Positions 6,625 through 13,512 of a stretch of 14,679 bases of DNA are shown piece by piece. The stretch is from positions 1 to 14,679 of the forward strand of contig MNSZ01000008.1 in NCBI GenBank assembly GCA_001916715.1, given 5' to 3'. Made by a program: the position numbers and the translations under genes. Below the pieces are notes generated by a model. The model saw only the letters and a list, made by a program, of their open reading frames with translations, made no database searches and was not told the origin of the DNA. The stretch's first letter is position 1; each line of letters begins with the position of its first letter. The stretch is from Firmicutes bacterium CAG:24053_14 (GTDB taxonomy: Bacteria > Bacillota > Clostridia > Oscillospirales > Oscillospiraceae).

Positions 6625-7939
6625 CTATGTCTGCGTCTGCGTCGCCGAGGCCGGTAATGAGGTTTTGAAACGAGGATTTCAGCATCCCGATAGAGCCGGA
6701 GATAGTCGCCTCCGCCTCTTTCGCGGTCGTCCCCGTGATACCCATTTCCGTTTGTACGACGTGAATTGCGTCTACAATATCCGAATAACTCGAAATATCG
6801 TATTTCACGCCGGAGAGCTTTTCCGCGTCCTCGAGGAGCCTTTGCATTTCCTCTTTCGTACCGCCATACCCGAGCTTGAGGTTATCGAGCATGGTATAGT
6901 TCTGCTTTGCAAAGCCGGAGTACGCATTTTGAATAGAGGCCATGTCCGAGCCCATTTTGTTAGCGTTGTCGGACATATCCGTAATTGCCATGTCCGCATA
7001 TTTCGCAGCTTTCTCCGTGTCCCCGCCGAGGGAGGAGATAAGGCTCGCGGAAAACCCGGTCACGGTTTCCATATACTCGTTTGCAGAGAGCCCGGCGGTC
7101 TTGTATGCGTCGTTGGCGTACTGCATGACTTGAGCCGAGCTATCCTTAAAAAGTGTCTCAACGCCGCCGACTAACTGCTCATAGTCGGCGTATGCGTCGA
7201 TAACCTCTTTCCCGAGCTTGACCGCCGCCGCCGTAACTGCCACGACCGCCGCCGCCGCGACTTTTGCGGCCGCTCCGAGTTTTTCCATTTTCTCGGCGTG
7301 TTCTTTTGCCGCGTCCGCCGCCTCTTTCTGTGCCTTTTTTTCGGTGTCGACCTCTTTACCGAGCTCGTTAATAGACTCGGCGCACCCGTCGGAGGATTTC
7401 GCGGCCTCGTCCATATAGGAGGCGTTTTTATCGAGTTCCGAGCCGAGCTTGTTAAGCTCCGTCTCGGCGTTATTTACCTGTGTTTGATAGGAATTGACGG
7501 AGCGAGTCGTAGACTCGTATCCTTTTTCAGCGGCGGAGAGCTCGCCCTTTGCCTTTTCGAGTTCCGCCGTGAGCTTGGCTTGCTCCTCGGTCGTGTCGCC
7601 TGTCTCGTCGCCGAGCGCGGCGAGAGCGGCCTCGCAACGCGAAATCTCGGATTGCGCGGAGGAGACTTTTTCGGCGTAGTCCGATTGAGCTTTTTTTGCT
7701 TTCTCGAGCTGTTCCGCCGCCGCCTTGACCTTTTCTTTCTGTTGGTCGTACATACGGGAGAGTACGTCGCCTTTCGCGCTCAAAGCCGCGTAGCTGTTCG
7801 CCTGTCCCGCGTATTGACTCTCTACGAGCTTTAATTCCGATTTAAGCGTTCCGAGGGCGGAGTTGATGTTTTTGAGAGACTCCTTGTATTCTTTTTCGCC
7901 GTCGATAGCGACTTTCGTTTTTATCTCACGGTTTGCCAT
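6608..7939 (-). CDS. Tape measure protein, N-terminal part of a frameshifted gene
   Basis: The tape measure fills the tail tube lumen, sets tail length and is ejected ahead of DNA. This part has 443 residues. It starts with KTKVAIDGEKEYKESLKNIN, a common tape measure N-terminus, followed by a long Ala/Glu/Lys-rich coiled coil to about residue 215. A hydrophobic Ala/Val segment (VAAAAVVAVTAAAVKLG, about 226-242) comes next. Then comes the conserved globular region with YEQLVGGVETLF, YANDAYKTAGLSANEYME and AITDMSDNANKMG, ending GLGDADADIDSKLL. GAGGAGG precedes the ATG, which overlaps the chaperone stop. The stop at 6608-6610 is premature: the tape measure sequence continues at once in another frame (next entry). 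The whole span 5158-7939 is 2782 nt, one more than a multiple of three, so an intact protein would be near 926 residues. Confidence 0.9.
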   Translation of the reverse strand: MANREIKTKVAIDGEKEYKESLKNINSALGTLKSELKLVESQYAGQANSYAALSAKGDVLSRMYDQQKEKVKAAAEQLEKAKKAQSDYAEKVSSAQSEISRCEAALAALGDETGDTTEEQAKLTAELEKAKGELSAAEKGYESTTRSVNSYQTQVNNAETELNKLGSELDKNASYMDEAAKSSDGCAESINELGKEVDTEKKAQKEAADAAKEHAEKMEKLGAAAKVAAAAVVAVTAAAVKLGKEVIDAYADYEQLVGGVETLFKDSSAQVMQYANDAYKTAGLSANEYMETVTGFSASLISSLGGDTEKAAKYADMAITDMSDNANKMGSDMASIQNAYSGFAKQNYTMLDNLKLGYGGTKEEMQRLLEDAEKLSGVKYDISSYSDIVDAIHVVQTEMGITGTTAKEAEATISGSIGMLKSSFQNLITGLGDADADIDSKLL

Positions 7940-8098
7940 TACATGCCCTCCTCGCCTCTGTTCTTACCGTGTGCGGATAGGTATAGCTCCCAAAGGTCGA
8001 AAACCTCTCCGGGAGCCATAAAAAGAGCCTCCGCCGGGGAGACTCCGCAAAGAACGGCGATACGGTAGTATTCCGCCCGCCTTATCTTGTTTTTTTTT
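7939..8098 (-). CDS. Frameshift extension of tail assembly chaperone (GT-type product)
   Basis: This frame has no usable start of its own but is open from the slippery run to a TAA at 7939-7941. Read by a -1 slip on the A9 run (8090-8098), it adds NKIRRAEYYRIAVLCGVSP, then AEALFMAPGEVFDLWELYL and SAHGKNRGEEGM. The fused product would be about 178 residues. The W/L-rich helical segment looks like the T domain of other Firmicutes phage chaperones, which recruits the major tail protein. The stop overlaps the tape measure start in TAATG, showing that this short frame fills the whole gap between chaperone and tape measure. The frameshift mechanism is inferred from the well-established conservation of -1 slips at this locus in siphoviruses; it has not been measured here. 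Confidence 0.85.
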
Positions 8099-8474
8099 GA
8101 TTAAGTTCCGCGAGCCCCTCGTCGATTTCGTCGTCCGCCGGGCTCGTTACTTCTCGACCATAGCCGAGCTCGATAGCCGTCATAATTGCGCGCTTGAGCG
8201 TCACGATTTCAAACGGCCTCACCATGAGGAGAAAATCGTCCTTTTCCGGGATAGCGCCCGGGTCGTATCCGAGCCGCCGACGGAGGAGCTCGCCGCGCTC
8301 TGCCAGTACCGCCGCGATAGCACACGTCGCCGCGAAGCTCTCGCGGGTATCCTGCTCTATTGCCTCGAGTGCGAGTTGTGTCCCGCCGAAATCGTCCCGG
8401 AGTGTAAACATAGCCTCGCCGTCAAATGCGAGGTAATACGTCGCGTCCGCGAGCGTCACTTTTGCCGTTTTCAT
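8082..8474 (-). CDS. Tail assembly chaperone, short (G-type) product
   Basis: This protein lies between the tail tube and tape measure genes and has the size (130 residues) and mixed helical pattern of siphovirus tail assembly chaperones, which coat the tape measure during tube polymerisation. It begins MKTAKVTLADATYYLAFDGE. A TTG at 8489 extends the frame by 5 residues, but that TTGGAGGG is itself the ribosome site of the ATG at 8474 (spacing 7 nt), so the ATG is chosen. The 3' end encodes ELNQKKTR followed by TAA and runs through CAAAAAAAAAC, a slippery sequence. A -1 slip there joins the next frame and makes the long product (see the extension entry). No enzymatic motif is present. Confidence 0.88.
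   Translation of the reverse strand: MKTAKVTLADATYYLAFDGEAMFTLRDDFGGTQLALEAIEQDTRESFAATCAIAAVLAERGELLRRRLGYDPGAIPEKDDFLLMVRPFEIVTLKRAIMTAIELGYGREVTSPADDEIDEGLAELNQKKTR
8090..8098 (-). promoter_or_regulatory. Predicted -1 ribosomal frameshift site (A9 slippery run)
   Basis: The minus strand reads CAAAAAAAAACAAG, nine consecutive A residues that code Gln-Lys-Lys in frame zero. The frame-zero stop follows within five codons of the run, and the -1 frame is open for about 50 codons afterwards. A tandem slip on A-AAA-AAA sequences is a recognised -1 frameshift signal. No obvious downstream pseudoknot was identified by eye. Confidence 0.8.
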
Positions 8475-8498
8475 GCCTTTACCCTCCAATTACCAAAG

Positions 8499-8529
8499 CG
8501 GGAGGCGAGCCGTTCTCGCTCGCCTCCCG
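8499..8529 (-). terminator. Perfect 12-bp hairpin between tail tube and chaperone genes
   Basis: CGGGAGGCGAGC (8499-8510) and its exact reverse complement (8518-8529) flank a 7-nt loop. On the transcribed strand the stem is followed by CTTTGG, so the U tract is weak. It may be a leaky intrinsic terminator, an RNA-stabilising 3' end for the tail tube message, or a processing site. It sits in the longest intergenic stretch of the window (8475-8541). Confidence 0.6.
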
Positions 8530-8541
8530 TCCGTGCTGATA

Positions 8542-9114
8542 TTAGCCTCCCACTTTGCCGAGCTTGGTATCGCACCACGCGATACACTCGCTTTCCGTCG
8601 TGAACTCTTTCGTGATGCGCCATGCGCCAGAGTTGCAACGGAACACGGTAAAGGTCGTCGCGCTCGTGCCGAACGTGATAGAGGAGCCCTTTGTCGCCGC
8701 GCTGTCGTTGCCGAGAATAGCCTTGACAAGCGGATGAAACACGCCCTTGAAATAGCGGACTCCGCCGCGAATAATGACCTTGTAATAGCAAAGGCCACCG
8801 CGAGGAGCTACGTCTCCGTCGGAGTCCGTGACCTCGCTCGACTGCGTATCCTTGGTCGCGCCGTGAATAGCGGCGTGTACCTCGTCCGTCTTGTCGTCCG
8901 TTTCCAGCGCAAGAGAGCCGGAGGCGAACATATCGACCTTTTCGGCGAGCGCGTCGTCGGCGTAGAGCTCGCCGGAGGCGTTCGTAACGGTGAGGTCGGC
9001 CTTAACGAGCTTACCCACGGTTACGACTTTCTCGTAGTCGTAGGTCGGGAGCGCATTGTCCGGCGTGGTTTTCGTCGGGGCGAAGATAGGTCGCTTTGCG
9101 CCAAACTGTGCCAT
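8542..9114 (-). CDS. Major tail protein (phi13 type tail tube subunit)
   Basis: This 190-residue protein is the expected size for the phi13-type major tail protein family (TIGR01603/PF04630), whose hexamers stack to form the tail tube. Characteristic segments are GKLVKADLTVTNASGELYAD, GSLALETDD (the conserved acidic strand of this family) and APRGGLCYYKVIIRGG. The C-terminal ~30 residues contain FRCNSGAWRITKEF and a Cys pair, and may form a small surface extension. GGAGGTTTTATT precedes the ATG at 9114. A perfect inverted repeat starts 13 nt after the stop codon, which may modulate the ratio of this abundant protein to the chaperone genes downstream. Confidence 0.9.
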   Translation of the reverse strand: MAQFGAKRPIFAPTKTTPDNALPTYDYEKVVTVGKLVKADLTVTNASGELYADDALAEKVDMFASGSLALETDDKTDEVHAAIHGATKDTQSSEVTDSDGDVAPRGGLCYYKVIIRGGVRYFKGVFHPLVKAILGNDSAATKGSSITFGTSATTFTVFRCNSGAWRITKEFTTESECIAWCDTKLGKVGG

Positions 9115-9125
9115 AATAAAACCTC

Positions 9126-9554
9126 CTAAAAGTTTTTCGATTTGAGAAAGCCGTCGTACACCCGAGCCGCCGCGTCGGTTGCCGGGTCTGCCGCTTTCTC
9201 GTTTGCTGTTTGGATGAATGGGCGGGCGGGCTGTCCCTGTTTACCGAACTCGTCCACAAAAGCGACCTCGGCGGCGCGGCGCTTGTTGCCGTGTCGCCGA
9301 GTGCCTTTCGGGTAAACGTAGATAGCTCGTCCGTCCGATGTTTTCTTGAGCTTTTTGTCGTAGGAAATGCTTTGCGCCGTCTCGCCGGTGCTGTACTTGC
9401 CCGAGAGCATAGCGCGCGCCTCGGCCTCCTGCGCCGGGGCGATAACTTCCGCCTCCGCGACGAGCATTTCGAGGACTACCTCGTCCGGGAGTTCTGCGAT
9501 AGCGTCGAAGCCGCCGACGAGCTCCTCGAGCCCGCTCGTGGATAGATTAGCCAT
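9126..9554 (-). CDS. HK97 gp10-like head-tail / tail morphogenesis protein
   Basis: The sequence GKQGQPARPFIQTANEKA near the C-terminus is the signature 'xxRPFxxxA' of the HK97 gp10 family (PF04883), a small virion-assembly protein at the head-tail junction. A basic RRHGNKRRAAEVAFVDEFG precedes it, also usual in the family. A longer frame starts upstream at 9584, but I prefer the ATG at 9554 (MANLSTSGLEEL; 142 residues): GGGAGG lies 8 nt before it, and the family normally begins with such a short helical stretch. That start overlaps the preceding gene by 8 nt. The gene ends 11 nt before the major tail protein start. Confidence 0.85.
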   Translation of the reverse strand: MANLSTSGLEELVGGFDAIAELPDEVVLEMLVAEAEVIAPAQEAEARAMLSGKYSTGETAQSISYDKKLKKTSDGRAIYVYPKGTRRHGNKRRAAEVAFVDEFGKQGQPARPFIQTANEKAADPATDAAARVYDGFLKSKNF

Positions 9555-9876
9555 CGTCAACGCCTCCCGCGATTTCGCACTCAAAGGCGTAATGCTGTCC
9601 GTTTTTATCGGAGGCCGGCGGCGTCGGGCGGGTAAAGCCCGCCGCCACGAGCCGCCGAGAGATTTCCCGCCGGTATGTGCGGGTATTCTTCTCGAGCGGC
9701 GCGTATAGGTGGACTTGCACGAGATAGCGGTAATGTGCCGCGTCGTCGTCTGCGAAGTCCGCCGGGAGCTCGGTATAGTTGAAAACGATATACTCGGTCG
9801 CCGCGCCTTTATACACGCCGTCAGCGGTAGGGAGGAGGCTATCGAGCGTACCCACTAAAAGAGCGTTTACGTTCAT
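9547..9876 (-). CDS. Probable tail terminator / tail completion protein
   Basis: This 109-residue protein has an alpha/beta pattern typical of tail terminator proteins: a helical N-terminus, IVFNYTELPADFADDD, a strand YRYLVQVHLYAP, a helix RREISRRLVAAG, and a terminal strand AFECEIAG. Terminators cap the tail tube and contact the head-closure ring. It starts in an ATGA overlap with the head-closure gene. Its end (VDDG then TAA) overlaps the next gene's start by 8 nt. No specific catalytic motif is visible, and none is expected. The role is inferred mainly from size, fold-like pattern and position; the family could also be annotated as DUF3168-like or simply hypothetical. Confidence 0.68.
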   Translation of the reverse strand: MNVNALLVGTLDSLLPTADGVYKGAATEYIVFNYTELPADFADDDAAHYRYLVQVHLYAPLEKNTRTYRREISRRLVAAGFTRPTPPASDKNGQHYAFECEIAGGVDDG

Positions 9877-10181
9877 TCGCTCGCCTCCCTAAACTCGGAG
9901 CAATTAAGCTCGTAGTATTCCCGCGCCTCCGTGTATGCGCGCTCGACCTTGTACTCTTTGCCCTCATAGGAGAGCCGCTCTTGACCGTCATAGTCAGCGG
10001 CGCGGAGCTTTACCGTCAGCGCGAGCGAGATACCCGCTTGTCGGGCGGCGTAGAACTCGCTCCGCTTGGTAGAGGACACGTCGGCGAAAACGGTCGTCTC
10101 CGTGATTGTCTCTTTCGGAAAACCGTCCGCGTCGCGCCCCTCCGTAACGGCTTTGAGCGTCACAACGTCGCGCCAGTACAT
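9873..10181 (-). CDS. Phage head closure protein (SPP1 gp16 / H_T_join family)
   Basis: This 102-residue protein begins MYWRDVVTLKAVTEGRDADG and contains TTVFADVSSTKRSEFYAA, typical of small beta-rich head-tail joining proteins (PF05521; SPP1 gp16-like). These close the head after DNA packaging and present the docking surface for the tail. Its start is at 10181, behind a purine-rich GGAGGGGGG inside the preceding gene's end. Its TGA at 9873-9875 overlaps the next ATG in an ATGA, implying translational coupling. The family call rests on N-terminal pattern, size and place in the canonical order. Confidence 0.85.
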   Translation of the reverse strand: MYWRDVVTLKAVTEGRDADGFPKETITETTVFADVSSTKRSEFYAARQAGISLALTVKLRAADYDGQERLSYEGKEYKVERAYTEAREYYELNCSEFREASE

Positions 10182-10184
10182 GAG

Positions 10185-10487
10185 CTATCCCCCCTCCGCC
10201 GCGATATAGGAGTCCGATAGCGAGAGGCCGTTTCTCTGCTCTTTATACGAGGCGCGGAGCCTGTCCGCGTCCTCGTTGTCGAGCCCAAACTCCGCCTTGA
10301 CGTAGGTCGTCACCGCCTTTTTGATAAGCGGGTCGGTTTCGTCGTTCGCTTTTGCCTCAAGAACGCCGCCGAGCACAAGGTCGGCTCGAGCGGCGTTAAT
10401 GAGGTCGGTCAATTCCCCGTCGTGGACGGTGGAGGAAAGTCTCACGCTATGGCGGACGGAGGCGAGATATTCGTCACCGACTGCCAT
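10185..10487 (-). CDS. Head-tail connector protein (gp6-like adaptor)
   Basis: This is a 100-residue, mostly helical protein (DGELTDLINAARADLVLGGV; DPLIKKAVTTYVKAEFG) that matches the phage head-tail connector family (PF05135, HK97 gp6-like). Such proteins form a ring under the portal and bridge it to the head-closure protein. The ATG at 10487 has GGAGGG upstream, in the short gap after the capsid stop at 10503-10505. The C-terminal end carries the GGAGGGGGG that serves as ribosome site for the next gene, whose start lies 3 nt past this gene's TAG. Size, helical content and position all agree. Confidence 0.88.
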   Translation of the reverse strand: MAVGDEYLASVRHSVRLSSTVHDGELTDLINAARADLVLGGVLEAKANDETDPLIKKAVTTYVKAEFGLDNEDADRLRASYKEQRNGLSLSDSYIAAEGG

Positions 10488-10502
10488 ACTCGAGCCCTCC
10501 TA

Positions 10503-11687
10503 TTAAGCCGCCGCCTTTGCGAGATGCACGAAAGCACCGAAGCCCGCGACCGGCTTGGAGTCGAACACGCAAGCGCCGAGATAGTCGATGCTGTTCGTAG
10601 CAAGGCCGGAGTGCTCGGAGCGGACGACGGTAATATCCTGCGAATAGTTGCCGATGATATAGGAGAAGTCGCCGAGATACGCCTCATGTGCGGCGAGAGA
10701 GCCTGTAAAGTAGACCTCCGCGCCCATGATGTAATACTTGCCGTTTGCGAACTCGATAACGTTGTTCTTGCTCTTGTTCATCAGCGGGAAGAAGTCGGAG
10801 AAGAACGTCGCCTTGTTCATGCACCAAACGGCGTTACGCTCGTAACCGTCGCCGAGCAAGCCGTAGAGCGCGATAACGTTCTCCTCGGTGAGAGAGGCCG
10901 TCTTACCTACGGTAATCTGGTCGGTGCCGTCGGTGTACGCGCCGCTCGCGCCCTTACCGGCAGTCTTAACGCCGCCGGGCTGATTTGTACCCGTGCCGGT
11001 GAAAATGTACTTTTCAATGCGGCGGGCGACGGCCTCGGCGATAACCTCGACGATATAGCTCTCGAACGCGGAAAGCGCCATCTCGGAGCAAGCACGGGAG
11101 GCTTTGACGAGCTTCACGATTTCGTAGCCGGTCAGAGAGACGGAGCCGAGGGAGTCGCTCGCGGCGGTAATGGCGGCGTTTTCGGTGTGGAGCGCGGCCT
11201 CGTCGTTCGTACCCTCGATAGCGAACTTGAAATTGCCGGGGACGTGGAAAATCTTGCATCTCTGCAAAATCGGCGCGACCTCGTACATTTTCTTGATGAT
11301 CTGATTTGCGGTCGTCTCCGGGATAATGGGGAGGCCGGAGTTTGCCGCCGTGGAGTATGCGCGCTTTTCGTCGTCGGTCAGCGGCTTACCCTGCAAGGTC
11401 TTGAGCCATGCGGAGCGATAGAGCTTTTCGGTGCTCTCCGGCGCGGGCTGATTTGCGGAGCGAGCGACGGGATTAGAGAGGCCAGCGGGAGAGGCCGGAG
11501 TCGCGCCACCGTTGAGCATACGCTCGATAGCCTGTCTCTTTTCGAGCTTCTCGTCCTCCTCGTTGAGCTCGCGGAGCTCTTTCTCGAGGTCGTCCATGTT
11601 GAGCTTGTTCTCGCTGTCGCCCTCAATGAGCTTACGGATTTCAGCTTTGCGGGCGGCGATTTCTGCGCGTCTCTTTTCGATGTTCAT
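10503..11687 (-). CDS. Major capsid protein, HK97 fold, with N-terminal delta domain
   Basis: This protein forms the icosahedral shell. It has 394 residues. The first ~60 are highly charged and helical (EKRRAEIAARKAEIRKLI; LEKELRELNEEDEKLEKR), as expected for a coiled-coil delta/scaffolding domain later removed by the protease encoded just upstream. The mature shell domain probably begins around residue 85-115, before GLPIIPETTANQI. Typical HK97-fold segments follow: ILQRCKIFHVPGNFKF, EKYIFTGTGTNQPGG, and near the end SGLATNSIDYLGACVFDSKP. GGAGGT sits 6 nt before the ATG at 11687. The exact cleavage site cannot be fixed from sequence alone. This gene contains the only GATC I found in the window. 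Confidence 0.96.
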   Translation of the reverse strand: MNIEKRRAEIAARKAEIRKLIEGDSENKLNMDDLEKELRELNEEDEKLEKRQAIERMLNGGATPASPAGLSNPVARSANQPAPESTEKLYRSAWLKTLQGKPLTDDEKRAYSTAANSGLPIIPETTANQIIKKMYEVAPILQRCKIFHVPGNFKFAIEGTNDEAALHTENAAITAASDSLGSVSLTGYEIVKLVKASRACSEMALSAFESYIVEVIAEAVARRIEKYIFTGTGTNQPGGVKTAGKGASGAYTDGTDQITVGKTASLTEENVIALYGLLGDGYERNAVWCMNKATFFSDFFPLMNKSKNNVIEFANGKYYIMGAEVYFTGSLAAHEAYLGDFSYIIGNYSQDITVVRSEHSGLATNSIDYLGACVFDSKPVAGFGAFVHLAKAAA

Positions 11688-11724
11688 AATTTACCTCCAA
11701 AAATGATAGTTGTTGTGTGGTCGG

Positions 11725-12312
11725 TTAGTATGTCAAAGCTACGAGTTTCTTCCGCCTCCGGGCTTGCTCCAAAGCCGCAAGCTCCCTCGAGTGCTCCTCC
11801 TCGAAAAAGCTCCGAGCCGAAATAGACGTGTCATTATAGGCGGGAATGTCCACCGCCGACACGTCGTATAGCTTTTTGACCTTTGTGATAGTGCGGGTAT
11901 GGGTAACGGAGTCATAGGATGCCTCGCGCACCGTGAAAGAAAAGGACATTTTATCGACGTACCCGCCGTCGATTTCCTCGTAAAGCTCGCGCCCGGCAGT
12001 TGTTCCGCCGAGGTCTGCGTCGATGTTTACGCCGCGCTCGTCGATGTTGAGCGCGAGCGTTTTGTTTCGGAGGCGAGCGACGACCTTTCCGCCGTGGTTG
12101 TAGTTGAAAATCACGTCGGACATATCGCACTCGTCGAAAGCGTGACGGTCGATAATTTCCTTGTATTCCACGCCGTCGCACTCCCATAGCACCGTAGGCG
12201 AATTGAATACGATAGCCGTACCGCGTACCCGGTATTCTTTCGAGCCCTCGTCCCTCGGAACGAGGCTAAAGTCCTGCAAAGCGCGATACTCGCGCCCCTG
12301 TTTGATAGCCAT
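11725..12312 (-). CDS. HK97-family prohead (capsid maturation) protease
   Basis: This serine protease cleaves scaffold/delta sequences of the capsid protein and itself during procapsid maturation (peptidase family U35/S78, PF04586). The protein has 195 residues, the usual size for the family. The candidate catalytic His is H73 in NYNHGG, and the candidate Ser is S123 in KMSFSF, which matches the family's typical M-S-F-x-F context. VSAVDIPAYNDTSI near residues 152-165 matches the family's conserved 'EVSxVxxPAYxxT' end. The C-terminus is basic and charged. The ATG at 12312 is preceded by AGGAGGG about 8 nt away, inside the portal 3' end. Position between portal and capsid genes is the standard one. 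A 37-nt gap to the capsid gene holds only that gene's ribosome site. Confidence 0.95.
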   Translation of the reverse strand: MAIKQGREYRALQDFSLVPRDEGSKEYRVRGTAIVFNSPTVLWECDGVEYKEIIDRHAFDECDMSDVIFNYNHGGKVVARLRNKTLALNIDERGVNIDADLGGTTAGRELYEEIDGGYVDKMSFSFTVREASYDSVTHTRTITKVKKLYDVSAVDIPAYNDTSISARSFFEEEHSRELAALEQARRRKKLVALTY

Positions 12313-12315
12313 AGC

Positions 12316-12630
12316 CTAACCCTCCTCTTTCCCGCCGGTTGGCTCCCCGGGCGGCGTAGTGTCGTCCGGCGGCGTATTTCCGCCGGTCTGGTATTTGTCT
12401 GCGAGCTTTGCGTTTACCATGTTCAGCGTTTGGACGCGGCGCGCGCCCTCCTCGCCGCCGATGGTCGGCATATCGAACATAGTCAAGATTTGGTCGAGCG
12501 TCGCCGCGCCGATTTCCGTCAAGAACTTTGCCGCCGTGACCTTTTCCGGGAGCGTCGCAAACTGGACGGAGTTCGCGGAAAAGACGATACGGTTTCCGTA
12601 CCCGAACTCCCGCTCGGTAAAGAGCACTGT
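12316..12630 (-). pseudogene. Portal protein C-terminal fragment, out of frame with its N-terminal part
   Basis: This frame carries VLFTEREFGYGNRIVFSAN, then LTMFDMPTIGGEEGARR and VQTLNMVNAKLADKYQ, which is the conserved C-terminal end of HK97-type portals. It ends in a Pro/Thr/Gly-rich tail and a TAG at 12316-12318. It has no ribosome site or convincing start of its own; upstream, the frame reads as a shadow of the N-terminal portal gene. The switch between frames falls in about 12627-12645. It is best read as the 3' part of one broken portal gene. The end of this fragment supplies the strong AGGAGGG site for the protease gene that follows. Confidence 0.8.
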
Positions 12631-13508
12631 TCCTGTTGCGGAGTCGCGGTATTCTCGACGATTTCTTTCGACACGCCGAGATAGTCGTAAATCTCCTCTT
12701 TGACGTATGCGAGTTGTGTCGCCGGGATAGGAGTCGTCTTGTCTGTGATAGGCGTATAGTCGTATTTCGCGTCCGTGACGATAACGCCCGCTCCGTTGTT
12801 CTCCATACGGAGGTTGTCCCGGATAAAGTCGTCTCGGCGGCGGTTTAAGTCCTCCGTCTTGACGGCGTTCGAGACTTTCAAAATACCCCGGATAACCGCG
12901 ACGAGCTCGGCAAACTTGCTCATGCTCTGATTGAGCGTATTCGCTGTCTTGAGTGCGGTATCGAGCGGCTTGTTTCCGTCGCCGAAAATATCGTGCTCGA
13001 GGAAATGCCGCCGGACGTGGATAATCCGGGAATATTCGCAAATGTACGTTGCACCCGTCGCAAAGGTAAACCGGCAATAGAGCGTACCCATGTACTCGAG
13101 GAGCTCGAAATACTGTGCGTTGATAGGGTAGACCGCTGTCAAACGGCCTGTTTCATCGAAAACCGGGTACGCTATCGCGTTGTTATATACCTTGTACTGC
13201 GCGGCGAGCTTGTAATAGAAGTCCGCCGCCGTCATGTACGGATTAGGCCGGAATTGCAAAATGCGGTCGATATAGTCGTTTACCGCGACCGTCGTCTCTG
13301 CCGACTGCCGGACGTGGCGCGGCTGTGCGGTCGAGGCTCGGCGGGCGAAAGCGTCCACGGCGGAGCGTACCGTGTTAATATCCCACATATTCCCGGAATA
13401 CGGTACGAAAGTAGACTCCCACGAGCTCAAGAGTTTGTATGCGTGGAAATCTTTATTTTTCTCACTCTTGCCCCCGAAAATAGATTGAAAGAGCCCTCTC
13501 TTTGCCAT
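12519..13508 (-). CDS. Phage portal protein, HK97 type, N-terminal portion of a disrupted gene
   Basis: The portal forms the dodecameric ring at the capsid vertex through which DNA enters and leaves. The ATG at 13508 follows GGGGTGA, which overlaps the terL stop. Residues 1 to about 289 read as a normal HK97-type portal, with stretches such as RPNPYMTAADFYYK, AIAYPVF and LGVSKEIVENTAT. After that the frame leaves the family and ends in a Ser/Arg-rich tail (SSLRRSRKRSRRQ) at residue 329. The genuine C-terminal portal sequence continues in another frame just downstream (see the next entry). Total span 12316-13508 is 1193 nt, not a multiple of three. From family knowledge, a segment of roughly 20-25 residues containing a W..F..-type motif should sit between the two parts and is absent. 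The product is therefore probably non-functional unless the break is a sequence error. Confidence 0.85.
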   Translation of the reverse strand: MAKRGLFQSIFGGKSEKNKDFHAYKLLSSWESTFVPYSGNMWDINTVRSAVDAFARRASTAQPRHVRQSAETTVAVNDYIDRILQFRPNPYMTAADFYYKLAAQYKVYNNAIAYPVFDETGRLTAVYPINAQYFELLEYMGTLYCRFTFATGATYICEYSRIIHVRRHFLEHDIFGDGNKPLDTALKTANTLNQSMSKFAELVAVIRGILKVSNAVKTEDLNRRRDDFIRDNLRMENNGAGVIVTDAKYDYTPITDKTTPIPATQLAYVKEEIYDYLGVSKEIVENTATPQQEQCSLPSGSSGTETVSSFPRTPSSLRRSRKRSRRQSS

Positions 13509-13512
13509 TTTT

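Noticed and set aside
5498..7174. A 558-codon open frame on the plus strand
   Set aside because: It lies antisense to the tape measure, has low-complexity Ser/Ile/Met/Cys-rich sequence, no ribosome site, and is explained by the biased codons of the minus-strand gene.
8475..8541. Hairpin region as a tRNA or small RNA gene
   Set aside because: There is a single stem-loop with no cloverleaf, no anticodon arm and no promoter-like sequence recognised nearby.
9555..9584. Upstream start for the gp10-like gene (MSAKSREALT...)
   Set aside because: The ATG at 9554 has GGGAGG at good spacing, and the added ten residues are antisense-free overlap with the preceding gene without family support.
10422..11825. 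A 467-codon plus-strand open frame
   Set aside because: It runs antisense across connector, capsid and protease genes, ignores their boundaries, and resembles no protein family I know; it is a GC-driven shadow.
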